From: Flavobacterium coralii | Lineage (GTDB): Bacteria; Bacteroidota; Bacteroidia; Flavobacteriales; Flavobacteriaceae | NCBI RefSeq assembly: GCF_019891545.1 | Contig: NZ_JAHDIU010000004.1 | Coordinates: 124,001-188,000, forward strand | Length of the DNA: 64,000 nt | Direction of reading: 5' to 3' | In this document: positions 33,166 through 41,175 of the stretch, piece by piece | Layout of the letters: the number at the start of each line of letters is the position of its first letter | Numbering within the stretch: position 1 is the stretch's first letter | The notes under the pieces: generated by a model | Databases searched by the model: none | Told to the model about the DNA's origin: nothing | The model's input: the letters and a program-made list of their open reading frames with translations, nothing else | Made by a program: the position numbers and the translations under genes

Positions 33166-33195
33166 AGTATAGTATTAGTTTTATGTTGTTTTTAC

Positions 33196-33903
33196 TTAAA
33201 AATCCTGCTTTGCCGGGCGAACGGTAATCCTGTTTACTACAGTATTTCGTTGCCTGCTAAGGGCATATATAACATCATCTGCTATTTCATCGGGCTCCAT
33301 GCTTCCCATACCTATGCTCTCTGCATTACTGCCATCGCCCCTGTTATTGAAAAAAGCCGTATCGGTTATGCCTGCACTTATTACAGTAACCCTGATACAG
33401 GGCGATGTTTCAATCCGAAGGGTTTCGGCTATTACTTCTACCGCCGCCTTTGTAGCGCTGTAAACACCTCCATATTCATAAGCCCTGCCTGCTGCAACAG
33501 AAGAGATAAAAACTATATCTCCTTTTTTATTCTGCTCCATCTGCGGCACGAAAGCCCTAATGCAGCGCAGTACGCCCATAACATTAAGCTGTAAAGTATA
33601 TTCCCATTTCTCAGGGTCACCTTCAGTCAGCTTTTCATGCATATCTTTACCTGCATTGAGAACCAGTACATCCGGCAGGCCGGTAGTTTGAACCATCCAC
33701 TCGAAAAGCGCATCTACATCTGCACCCTTTGTCACATCGCAATGACGATAAATGATGTTGTTTGTATTGTTCTTTTGAGGAACAACATCAGCAACAACTA
33801 CATCAACATCAGCAGCAGCCAGTTTTTCGGCTATAGCTTTTCCTATACCGCCCGCCCCGCCTGTAACGAGAGCCACGGATGCTGCTATTTTTTGATGTGC
33901 CAT
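33196..33903 (-). CDS. Short-chain dehydrogenase/reductase, first gene of the sugar cluster
   Basis: A 235-residue classical SDR with cofactor motif TGGAGGIG at 14-21, a NAG-like motif (LNAGKD), catalytic Ser (FISSVAAG) and Tyr-x-x-x-Lys (YSATKAA). It should act on a keto or hydroxyl group of a small metabolite, but the substrate is not predictable. It is the promoter-proximal gene of the ten-gene run, with a TAnnTTTG box 82 bases upstream. Confidence 0.9.
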   Translation of the reverse strand: MAHQKIAASVALVTGGAGGIGKAIAEKLAAADVDVVVADVVPQKNNTNNIIYRHCDVTKGADVDALFEWMVQTTGLPDVLVLNAGKDMHEKLTEGDPEKWEYTLQLNVMGVLRCIRAFVPQMEQNKKGDIVFISSVAAGRAYEYGGVYSATKAAVEVIAETLRIETSPCIRVTVISAGITDTAFFNNRGDGSNAESIGMGSMEPDEIADDVIYALSRQRNTVVNRITVRPAKQDF

Positions 33904-33985
33904 ATATCCGAGTTTTTAGGAAATTTCAGCGTAATGCCGAAGGTCTGTTTAATTTCTGTGAGGTATTTCCTTATTTGTATATCAA

Positions 33986-33993
33986 CAAATTTA
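33986..33993 (-). promoter_or_regulatory. Candidate -7 box for the sugar cluster operon
   Basis: TAAATTTG on the minus strand matches TAnnTTTG exactly and lies 82 bases before the first gene. No clear TTG -33 box is found at the usual spacing. The rest of the 358-base gap between this cluster and the tRNA holds no gene that I can support. Confidence 0.4.
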
Positions 33994-34219
33994 ATTTTGT
34001 ACGGTAGAAGATGCCTTACACAGTTTCCCTGATACGTTGCATAATTGCACATAAAGCCCAAAGAAGTGTTAAATTGCAGAGCCTTCAGAAATTTTATTTC
34101 ATGATAAAAACCACTGAATAATGTTGCTTACGCACTACATAACAAAGGTTTGCAAAAACAGGAAGTATCATATATTACCGTTAGTATCTTTCCGCTAAAA
34201 AAGTTTTCTCTATTAAGCC

Positions 34220-34249
34220 TTGTGTATCTGTGAAAAGGTTGTATATTTG
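34220..34249 (+). promoter_or_regulatory. Promoter of tRNA-fMet
   Basis: TTG (34220-34222), 19 bases and TATATTTG (34242-34249) match the Bacteroidota consensus; the tRNA starts 13 bases after the box. Confidence 0.78.
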
Positions 34250-34261
34250 CAATCGAAACAT

Positions 34262-34334
<73 letters not shown>

Positions 34335-34341
34335 CTAAGCG

Positions 34342-34371
34342 AAAGCCATTCAGAAATGAGTGGCTTTTTTT
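34342..34371 (+). terminator. Terminator of tRNA-fMet (first copy of a 27-base direct repeat)
   Basis: A 10-bp stem (34342-34351 with 34358-34367, one G-U) with a 6-base loop, then a T-run. Bases 34344-34370 recur exactly at 35361-35387. Confidence 0.85.
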
Positions 34372-34540
34372 TATATTAATTTTTTATATATTTATGATTT
34401 GTTAACTATACTGAAAATAGAAAAATACAATAAAGACAAAGATGCTATTATAGCTGCGTAACGCGGAATTATCAGCACATAAGGATAACTGATAACAAGC
34501 CTAAGAAGCTTAATGTGCGTCATAAAGGTTGTGCATAGCA

Positions 34541-35002
34541 ATGGAGAAATTTGACGACAAAACTCTAAAACTCATTGAAAGGTATCAAAAACATATAGAT
34601 GAGACAAATAAAATCGCCGAGTATGCTGTAAATAGATTTGACATACTTGTAATATCTTTAAGCACTGCCGCTTTAGGCTTTTCAATATCATTTAAAAAAG
34701 ATTTTGATGGTGTCGACGCTTGCGACCTTACATTAAAATTTGCTTGGCTGTTTTTAATATTATGTATTATATCAAATTTACTGAGCCAGGTCAGCAGCTA
34801 TTACAGTTGTAAATATGAAGTGTTATTTCATAAAAATAAAATCCGGCTAAAAGAGAATAAAGAAGCAAATGGAGATCAGAAAAAAATAGATTTATTATGC
34901 TCTTTCTGCAATAGCGCAACAAATTTGCTGAACGGCATCTCATTGTTTAGCATTATCGTTGGAAAAATTCTACTGTTAATATTTTTTTGGAGATATGCCT
35001 GA
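34541..35002 (+). CDS. Three-helix membrane protein in the tRNA-fMet cassette
   Basis: A 153-residue protein from the ATG at 34541 (a TTG 12 bases upstream is in frame but less likely). A charged amphipathic N-terminus (EKFDDKTLKLIERYQKHIDE) is followed by two helices (about 35-51 and 64-88). A lysine-rich cytoplasmic segment (HKNKIRLKENKEANGDQKKI) then precedes a C-terminal helix (NGISLFSIIVGKILLLIFF). The layout is like small pore-forming or sensor membrane proteins of the SLATT type, but I cannot show homology. A 47-codon gene follows after 43 bases. Confidence 0.65.
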   Translation: MEKFDDKTLKLIERYQKHIDETNKIAEYAVNRFDILVISLSTAALGFSISFKKDFDGVDACDLTLKFAWLFLILCIISNLLSQVSSYYSCKYEVLFHKNKIRLKENKEANGDQKKIDLLCSFCNSATNLLNGISLFSIIVGKILLLIFFWRYA

Positions 35003-35045
35003 AAGTTGAAGTATAAAATAAGTTTAAACCACTAAAATTTTTAAT

Positions 35046-35189
35046 ATGATTACAAATGATGACGACCGCCGTAGAGAAGAACAGAGACGGCAGCAAGAAG
35101 AAAGAGAAAGATTAGAAGAACAGCGGAGAAGACAAGGCGGCGACATAGAAAAGGGAAGCCCTACAAGAATTCGTCCGGATGATGATTAA
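35046..35189 (+). CDS. Very small charged protein (47 residues)
   Basis: The frame ATG 35046 to TAA 35187-35189 encodes an extremely hydrophilic peptide: MITNDDDRRREEQRRQQ, then a run of Glu/Arg/Gln, ending SPTRIRPDDD. The middle would form a single charged alpha helix. It lies 43 bases after the membrane protein gene in the same cassette and direction. I know no family; the composition alone makes its reality moderately likely. Confidence 0.5.
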   Translation: MITNDDDRRREEQRRQQEERERLEEQRRRQGGDIEKGSPTRIRPDDD

Positions 35190-35360
35190 TTATTACGGGC
35201 AAGAAACATAGCCAGTAATACAAAAGACGAGAATAGTCTAATCAAGAACTTAAGTGAATGGTTTTTGGAGAAAATAGTCAGATGTAGAAAAAGTTATAGA
35301 GCCGACCAACAGCTAAAGACATGATAATGATGATTTTAATTTTAGGGAATTTATTTTAAT

Positions 35361-35387
35361 AGCCATTCAGAAATGAGTGGCTTTTTT
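35361..35387 (+). terminator. Second exact copy of the tRNA-fMet terminator
   Basis: The same stem-loop and T-run as at 34344-34370, here ending the cassette. Between 35190 and this point I see no gene. Confidence 0.75.
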
Positions 35388-35514
35388 ATTGTGACATTTC
35401 ATCCTACACTAATCACATCAATCGAAAGCAATGTTTAAACACTTCATAAACTTTTAAATCTTATAGGAAATTTCTTTTTAAAGATATATTTTCGTGACTT
35501 AAAATACTGATGCA

Positions 35515-36096
35515 ATGAATGTTGTGTTAAAGAGTATCGCTGAGCGTATAAAGTTCAACGAGATTGAAGGTGAGGCTTTTTTGAATATGCTGCACTACCG
35601 GGAACTAAAACGAAAAGAACATCTTTTAGTGGAAGGTAAAATATGCGATTTTGTAATATTTATTGTGTCGGGCTGCATACGGTACTATTATACTAAAGAC
35701 GGTGAAGAACGCACAGGACAGTTCTTTTTTGAGAACGGCTGGTTTTCTGATTACCAAAGCTTCATTACAGAAACTCCTTCTCAACTTAATGTACAGGCTC
35801 TTGAAGACTGCGAAATGTATATTTTTTACAAACCTGACCTTTTAAAACTCTATGATGACTGGCCCGTATTTGAACGGTTTGGGCGCCTTATAGCAGAACA
35901 GGTAATCATGGCTATGATGCGTAAGTATGAAAACCTTACCAACCTGTCTTATGAGGAGCGATACCTAAAGCTTATAAAAGAGCGCCCGAAGGTTGTAGAA
36001 CGTATTCCTTTAAAGTATATAGCATCTTACCTTAACATGAAACCCGAAAGCCTCAGCCGCATAAGATCAAGATTATCAGGAAGTAAAAAATCTTAA
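35515..36096 (+). CDS. Crp/Fnr-family transcriptional regulator
   Basis: A 193-residue regulator with an N-terminal cyclic-nucleotide-binding-like beta domain (RKEHLLVEGKICDFVIFIVSG, DGEERTGQFFFENGW) and a C-terminal winged helix with IPLKYIASYLNMKPESLSRI as the recognition region. It is the short Bacteroidota type without an iron-sulfur cluster or obvious cyclic-AMP contact residues. It precedes the TonB-dependent receptor by 67 bases in the same direction, so it may control that receptor. Confidence 0.9.
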   Translation: MNVVLKSIAERIKFNEIEGEAFLNMLHYRELKRKEHLLVEGKICDFVIFIVSGCIRYYYTKDGEERTGQFFFENGWFSDYQSFITETPSQLNVQALEDCEMYIFYKPDLLKLYDDWPVFERFGRLIAEQVIMAMMRKYENLTNLSYEERYLKLIKERPKVVERIPLKYIASYLNMKPESLSRIRSRLSGSKKS

Positions 36097-36128
36097 CCTC
36101 AATCAATTTTTAAGATTTATTTTCACAA

Positions 36129-36136
36129 TAGGTTTG
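36129..36136 (+). promoter_or_regulatory. Candidate -7 box for the TonB-dependent receptor
   Basis: TAGGTTTG matches TAnnTTTG and lies 27 bases before the receptor start, inside the short gap after the Crp/Fnr gene. There is no convincing -33 TTG. Confidence 0.4.
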
Positions 36137-36163
36137 CGTTGTTCAATCAATACAACGTAACAA

Positions 36164-38542
36164 ATGAAAAAATTAATCTTAATTCTGTTATTCTTTTTAT
36201 CCTTTAAGATGCTGGGACAAACCGGCACAATAAGAGGTACTGTTACAGATAAACAATCTGAAACAACAATTCCCGGCGCTACAGTGGCAATACTGGGTAA
36301 GGAAAGTATTAATGCCGTTACCGATGATAACGGTAATTTCGAGTTAAAAGATGTCCCCATAGGCAGGCAAACAGTTATCGCTTCATTTTTGGGATATGAA
36401 AATGTTGCACTACCCGAAATTGAAGTTACAACTGGTAAAGATGTTATACTGAACATCATGTTGCAGGAATCTTTTAAAGACCTGAATGAAGTTGTAATAA
36501 CTTCAGAAAAGAGTAAGGCAAAAGCCATTAATACTATGGCGGCAGTATCGGTAAGGCAGTTTACTACCGAAGAGGTAACACGCTATGCCGGCGGAAGAAG
36601 TGATGTGGCAAGGCTTGCCTCTAACTTTGCAGGGGTATCTACTGCGGACGACAGCAGGAACGATATTGTTGTGCGGGGTAATGCACCAACGGGGTTGTTA
36701 TGGAGGCTTGAAGGAGTACCGATACCCAGCCCTAACCACTTTTCTACGCTTGGTACAACAGGAAGCCCGGTATCGGCGCTGAACCCGAATTTATTGGCAA
36801 ACTCTGATTTCATAACCTCGGCTTTCCCGGCGGAGTACGGAAACGCTATTGGTGGTGTTTTTGACCTCAACCTTAGGAAAGGCAACACACAGGACTATGA
36901 ATTTATGGCAGGTATTGCAGCGTTTCCGGGTGCTGAGTTTGTAGCAGAAGGCCCGCTGCTAAGAGAGAACGGAGGCTCGTTTCTTGTTGCGGCACGTTAT
37001 GGCTTTGTAGGGGTTCTTGGCCTCGCAGGTACAGATGCACAGCCCAACTACAGGGATTTGTCTTTCAACATAAATTTCGGCAAGAGTAAAATAGGTACTG
37101 TTTCCGTATTCGGAATTTACGGGCAGTCTGATATTGATTTTCTTGGAGATGAAATTGATGAAGACGATCTTTTTGCCGCAAAGGATACAGATGCTTATTT
37201 TGAATCAGGCTTTTATACAGTAGGACTTAAGCATACTATTGACATAGGTGAAAACTCTTACCTCAGGACTACTGTAGGCACGTCTTCATCTGCCGAAAAT
37301 TATGAAGAAGACCGCTATTTTAATAAAGATACTCCTGAAGAAACCAAGATACGATATACTGAATCTGATAATACCGAAAGCAGAATCACGCTTTCAACAG
37401 TATTCAATTCAAAAATAAGCAAGAAATTCACTGTACGGTCGGGTATATTATTGGAGCGTTTTACTTTAGATGCCAAATTATCTGACCGGGAAGAACAGGA
37501 TGATACTGATGGCGACGGCTATGCTGACCTTGTGCCTCTTTTATCTAACGACGGAAGCTACACGCTTTTACAGCCTTATGCACAAGGGCAGTTTAGGATA
37601 ACAGAGAAGCTGACACTTAATGCGGGGCTGCACGGGCAATACTTTTCTGTAAACGAGCAATTTGTTGCAGAGCCGAGAGTATCCTTTAGCTATGCAATTA
37701 ACCAGAAAAGCAATTTAAACATCGGTTACGGGCTACATCACCAAAATGTGGCGGCGCCATTACTTTTCCTGGAAGAAAATATAAACGGAACTTTTGTACA
37801 GACTAACCGTGACCTCGACTTAGTAAGGAGTAGCCACTATGTAATTGGCTATGACTTCAGGTTTGCAGAAAAATGGAGGGCAAAGGCAGAGGTATATTAC
37901 CAGGATATAGACAAAGCGGCTGTAGAGAGAACGCCTACAAGCTACTCATCATTAACAGAAGGTGCAGACTTTGTTTTCTCCCGAGATAAAACCTCTCTTG
38001 TAAGCAAAGGCACAGGCTACAATACAGGTATAGAGCTTACTGTAGAAAAGTTTTTCAGCAAAGGTTACCATGCCCTGTTTACAACATCATTATTTGAAAG
38101 CAAATATGAAGGCAGCGATGGTATAGAACGCAACTCTCCTTTTAATAACCGCTATGTTATAAACCTGCTTGCCGGTAAAGAGTTTTTTGTTGGCAAGGCT
38201 AAAAAGAATATATTCTCTATCAATACCAAGTTTACAACTGCGGGCGGTCGTTACTATACGCCGGTAGATTTAGAGGCATCAAGAGCAGCGGGATATGAAA
38301 TAAGGGACGAGCTAAATGCTTACAGCCTTCAGTATGACCCTTATTTAAGGATTGACCTTAAACTGGGAATGAAGTTTAACAGCAGCACTAAGAAAACATC
38401 ACATCAGTTTTACATCGATTTCCAGAATATTACTGACAACCAGAATGTATTTACAAGAGATTACAACAGGCTGACACAAAACGTTGACCAAATAGACCAG
38501 ATAGGCTTTGCACCTGATTTCGGTTACAGGTTTCAGTTCTAA
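36164..38542 (+). CDS. TonB-dependent outer-membrane receptor with carboxypeptidase-like domain
   Basis: A 792-residue protein. It has a signal peptide (MKKLILILLFFLSFKMLGQ), a carboxypeptidase-regulatory-like beta domain (about 22-105), a plug domain (RYAGGRSDVARLASNFAGV, DIVVRGNAPTGLLWRLEGVP) and a barrel ending in the aromatic FRF-type residue (GYRFQF). A DTDGDGYAD loop at residues 447-455 looks like a calcium-binding turn in an extracellular loop. It imports an unidentified ligand with TonB energy. No SusD partner follows, so a siderophore, metal or cofactor is as likely as a glycan. It is paired with the Crp/Fnr gene. Confidence 0.92.
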   Translation: MKKLILILLFFLSFKMLGQTGTIRGTVTDKQSETTIPGATVAILGKESINAVTDDNGNFELKDVPIGRQTVIASFLGYENVALPEIEVTTGKDVILNIMLQESFKDLNEVVITSEKSKAKAINTMAAVSVRQFTTEEVTRYAGGRSDVARLASNFAGVSTADDSRNDIVVRGNAPTGLLWRLEGVPIPSPNHFSTLGTTGSPVSALNPNLLANSDFITSAFPAEYGNAIGGVFDLNLRKGNTQDYEFMAGIAAFPGAEFVAEGPLLRENGGSFLVAARYGFVGVLGLAGTDAQPNYRDLSFNINFGKSKIGTVSVFGIYGQSDIDFLGDEIDEDDLFAAKDTDAYFESGFYTVGLKHTIDIGENSYLRTTVGTSSSAENYEEDRYFNKDTPEETKIRYTESDNTESRITLSTVFNSKISKKFTVRSGILLERFTLDAKLSDREEQDDTDGDGYADLVPLLSNDGSYTLLQPYAQGQFRITEKLTLNAGLHGQYFSVNEQFVAEPRVSFSYAINQKSNLNIGYGLHHQNVAAPLLFLEENINGTFVQTNRDLDLVRSSHYVIGYDFRFAEKWRAKAEVYYQDIDKAAVERTPTSYSSLTEGADFVFSRDKTSLVSKGTGYNTGIELTVEKFFSKGYHALFTTSLFESKYEGSDGIERNSPFNNRYVINLLAGKEFFVGKAKKNIFSINTKFTTAGGRYYTPVDLEASRAAGYEIRDELNAYSLQYDPYLRIDLKLGMKFNSSTKKTSHQFYIDFQNITDNQNVFTRDYNRLTQNVDQIDQIGFAPDFGYRFQF

Positions 38543-38640
38543 AATACTAACAGGGTTACGTTCGGATTCCGGCAATATACTTTACAGTTGAGCCGGTTTC
38601 TGTATTTACACAATTGTTATATTTTTTATAATAATGCATG

Positions 38641-38666
38641 AGCCACTTATTACGGGTGGCTTTTTT
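38641..38666 (+). terminator. Terminator of the TonB-dependent receptor gene
   Basis: Stem AGCCAC (38641-38646) with GTGGCT (38656-38661), then six T residues. Confidence 0.7.
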
Positions 38667-38705
38667 AATTGTTCCTTGCTTATCTTTAACCCATAAACTT
38701 AAACT

Positions 38706-39485
38706 ATGGCTTTTTATATAGCACTTGCAGTATTTGCAATAATCGGTATCTATATTTATACAAGCACAAGCCGCAGGGCTGTAAGCCCTTTTCCTGAAGA
38801 ATGGAAACCGCTTTTGGCAGAAAATGTTGCTTATTACCGCAACCTTAAACCTGAGAGGCAGGCGGTATTTCGTAAAAAAGTCATGCAGTTTTTAAGCGAG
38901 GTATATATTGATGGAGTTGGTACTGAGATTACAGATCTAGATAAAATATTAATTGCCGCAAGTGCTGTGATACCTGTTTTCGGGTTTAAAGAGTGGCATT
39001 ACTATAACCTAAGTGGTGTGTTGCTGTACCCAGACCATTTTAATCATGATCTTGAGTTTGCCGATACGGTTAAAGACAGGAATATCGGCGGACTTATTGG
39101 CAGTGGTCGTTTTGAAAAGCAAATGGTGCTGTCGCGAAAAGCGCTATACCACGGTTTCCGGAACATAACCGATAAAAGCAATACAGGTATTCATGAGTTT
39201 GTGCACCTTATAGACAAAATGGATGATATGACCGATGGCGTGCCCGAACATATTATGCAGCAGGAATATGTAGTGCCGTGGCTTGATCTCATCCACCGTG
39301 AAATGGAGGCGATAAATGATGACGACTCTGACATACGCAAATATGGTGCAACCAACCGTGCCGAATTTTTTGCAGTGGCATCTGAATATTTTTTTGAACG
39401 CCCGGGATTATTAAAAAGAAAGCACCCTGAATTATACAGGATGCTTACCAGTTTTTTTAAGCAAAAACCTAAGCCAATTAAATAG
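38706..39485 (+). CDS. MtfA-like zinc metallopeptidase
   Basis: A 259-residue protein with one N-terminal membrane helix (about 3-20) and a cytoplasmic peptidase domain. Zinc ligands are in HEFVH (163-167), and a downstream glutamate sits in NRAEFFAVASEYFFE (about 220-227). E. coli MtfA is an aminopeptidase that binds the glucose repressor Mlc; here the membrane anchor is an addition and the partner is unknown. It is a single gene converging with a lipoprotein gene. Confidence 0.88.
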   Translation: MAFYIALAVFAIIGIYIYTSTSRRAVSPFPEEWKPLLAENVAYYRNLKPERQAVFRKKVMQFLSEVYIDGVGTEITDLDKILIAASAVIPVFGFKEWHYYNLSGVLLYPDHFNHDLEFADTVKDRNIGGLIGSGRFEKQMVLSRKALYHGFRNITDKSNTGIHEFVHLIDKMDDMTDGVPEHIMQQEYVVPWLDLIHREMEAINDDDSDIRKYGATNRAEFFAVASEYFFERPGLLKRKHPELYRMLTSFFKQKPKPIK

Positions 39486-39495
39486 GCTCCTTTTG

Positions 39496-40026
39496 CTATT
39501 CCCACACAACTTCCTGAGAGGTATCGCTGTAAATTTCACCGTTAGATTTTTCAACTTCAATAGTAAATTTATGAGGTATATTATCAGCAGGCCTTTCATT
39601 AATATACATATACAGGTAATTTATTTCAGAAGGTTGAAGGTCTGTTAACCTTCCCTCTGCAATACCTGCAACAGTGCCGGCTCTAACATAAATCAGGTCA
39701 TTAAGCTCGGTTCCTGCCGGATGTGTTTCATCAAAGTCTGCATCACTGGTAACTGAAATACGTACCAACGGATATTTAGGACCACCAGATCCTTTATCAC
39801 AATCAACAGCAGCATAAGCAGCATTGTAATTTAAATTCACTTTTGCTGCCATATAATTCCTGTTAACCTGACGATAACCAAATGAAAGACTGTCATTTTC
39901 TGCTACAATTGGGTTATCTACCTTTGTTTTAATACCATCATAATCATAATATGTCAAGTTCCCGCAACAACTTATAAATCCGGCAAGGTTAAGCACAAAA
40001 AATGCAATTAAAATTTTCTTTTTCAT
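39496..40026 (-). CDS. Hypothetical lipoprotein
   Basis: A 176-residue lipoprotein starting MKKKILIAFFVLNLAGFISC (lipid Cys20); a start 7 codons upstream is also possible. The mature part is beta-rich with an aromatic N-terminus (GNLTYYDYDG) and ends NGEIYSDTSQEVVWE. It resembles small Bacteroidota lipoproteins of the DUF5034 size class, but I am not certain. It ends 11 bases from the stop of the MtfA-like gene on the other strand. Confidence 0.72.
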   Translation of the reverse strand: MKKKILIAFFVLNLAGFISCCGNLTYYDYDGIKTKVDNPIVAENDSLSFGYRQVNRNYMAAKVNLNYNAAYAAVDCDKGSGGPKYPLVRISVTSDADFDETHPAGTELNDLIYVRAGTVAGIAEGRLTDLQPSEINYLYMYINERPADNIPHKFTIEVEKSNGEIYSDTSQEVVWE

Positions 40027-40152
40027 TTTTTTAAGTTTTGGCATCATAGCAAAATGCCGTTTATTTTCATAGCATTGATAAACTAATATCGCTTCAATAT
40101 TATAAAAAATAACCCAAGTATAAACAAAAAAGGTATGCTCATAATAAAGCTG

Positions 40153-40160
40153 TAACTTTG
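40153..40160 (+). promoter_or_regulatory. Candidate -7 box of era
   Basis: TAACTTTG fits TAnnTTTG, 22 bases before the era start; the -33 region is not clear. Confidence 0.5.
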
Positions 40161-40182
40161 CATTTTTAATTCAGGTAAGATT

Positions 40183-41067
40183 ATGGAACATAAAGCAGGC
40201 TTCGTAAATATTATTGGTAACCCCAATGTTGGCAAAAGTACCCTTATGAACGCGCTGGTAGGCGAACGCCTCAGTATTATTACAAGTAAGGCACAAACAA
40301 CCCGCCACCGCATACTGGGCATTGTTAACGGAGAAGATTTTCAGGTGGTGTTAAGCGATACTCCGGGTATTATTAAGCCTGCCTACGAACTGCAAAGCAG
40401 CATGATGGACTTCGTTAAAAGTGCCTTTGAAGATGCCGATATACTTATCTATATGGTTGAGGTGGGCGAAAAAGAGCTCAAGGATGAAGCTTTTTTCAAC
40501 AAGATAATCCATGCCAAAATACCGGTACTGCTTTTACTGAATAAAATTGATAAATCTACCCAGGAGCAGCTTGAAGAGCAAGTTGCACTTTGGAGGGAAA
40601 AGGTGCCAAACGCTGAAATTTACCCCATATCGGCTTTGGAGAATTTCTCCGTTCAGGAGGTTTTTAACCGCATACTGGAACTACTGCCGCAATCGCCGCC
40701 ATTTTACCCGAAAGATGCCCTTACCGATAAGCCCGAGCGTTTTTTTGTAAATGAAACCATTCGCGAAAAGATATTGCTTAACTATGATAAAGAGATACCC
40801 TATGCTGTAGAGATAGAGACGGAAGAGTTTCTTGAAGATGATGATATCATCCGCATAAAAGCGGTTATCATGGTAGAGCGCGACACACAAAAGGGAATTA
40901 TAATAGGGCACAAAGGTACTGCAATCAAAAAAGTGGGTATTCAGGCACGCGAAGACCTTGAAAAGTTCTTCGGCAAGCAGATACACATAGAAATGTTCGT
41001 GAAAGTAAATAAGAACTGGCGCAGCAACCCTTACCAGTTAAGGAGGTTTGGGTATAACAATAAATAA
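40183..41067 (+). CDS. era: GTPase Era
   Basis: A 294-residue GTPase needed for 16S rRNA maturation and 30S assembly. The G motifs are GNPNVGKS at 12-19, DTPG at 59-62 and NKID. The C-terminal KH domain binds the 3' end of 16S rRNA (GIIIGHKGTAIKKVGIQARE), and the protein ends YQLRRFGYNNK. Length and domain order are standard. It precedes der on the same strand, the usual pairing of the two ribosome-assembly GTPases in this phylum. Confidence 0.97.
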   Translation: MEHKAGFVNIIGNPNVGKSTLMNALVGERLSIITSKAQTTRHRILGIVNGEDFQVVLSDTPGIIKPAYELQSSMMDFVKSAFEDADILIYMVEVGEKELKDEAFFNKIIHAKIPVLLLLNKIDKSTQEQLEEQVALWREKVPNAEIYPISALENFSVQEVFNRILELLPQSPPFYPKDALTDKPERFFVNETIREKILLNYDKEIPYAVEIETEEFLEDDDIIRIKAVIMVERDTQKGIIIGHKGTAIKKVGIQAREDLEKFFGKQIHIEMFVKVNKNWRSNPYQLRRFGYNNK

Positions 41068-41069
41068 CA

Positions 41070-41134
41070 GGCAAAAGCAAGGAGGCAAGAGGCAATAGCT
41101 TCTAAAAACTATTAACTAATGCCTAATGCCTTAT
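41070..41134 (+). repeat. Short degenerate GGCAAxAG / CTAATGCC repeats between era and der
   Basis: Three imperfect GGCAA(A/G)AG-like units, then two overlapping CTAATGCC units, lie in the 108-base gap. They look like interspersed low-copy repeats rather than a regulatory structure. The evidence is composition only. Confidence 0.3.
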
Positions 41135-41147
41135 AACTTATTATGAT

Positions 41148-41155
41148 TACTTTTG
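41148..41155 (+). promoter_or_regulatory. Candidate -7 box of der
   Basis: TACTTTTG matches TAnnTTTG exactly and lies 20 bases before the der start. Confidence 0.5.
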
Positions 41156-41175
41156 CAAAAAATTAAAATAAGCTG

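Larger units (their letters stand above)
34344..35387 (+). other. Cassette bracketed by two exact 27-base terminator copies
   Basis: The direct repeats at 34344-34370 and 35361-35387 are identical and flank about 1 kb carrying a membrane protein gene and a 47-codon gene. The DNA inside is more AT-rich than the neighbouring housekeeping genes. No integrase or transposase is present. The arrangement could come from insertion next to the tRNA terminator or from a local duplication. Confidence 0.5.

Noticed and set aside
22722-33903. Capsule or O-antigen locus
   Set aside because: No Wzx, Wzy, Wzz, ABC exporter, undecaprenyl-phosphate sugar transferase or ligase is encoded.
36164-38542. Polysaccharide utilisation locus
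   Set aside because: A SusC-like receptor is present but there is no SusD gene, sulfatase or secreted glycoside hydrolase nearby; the same holds for the tandem barrels at 42931-48587.
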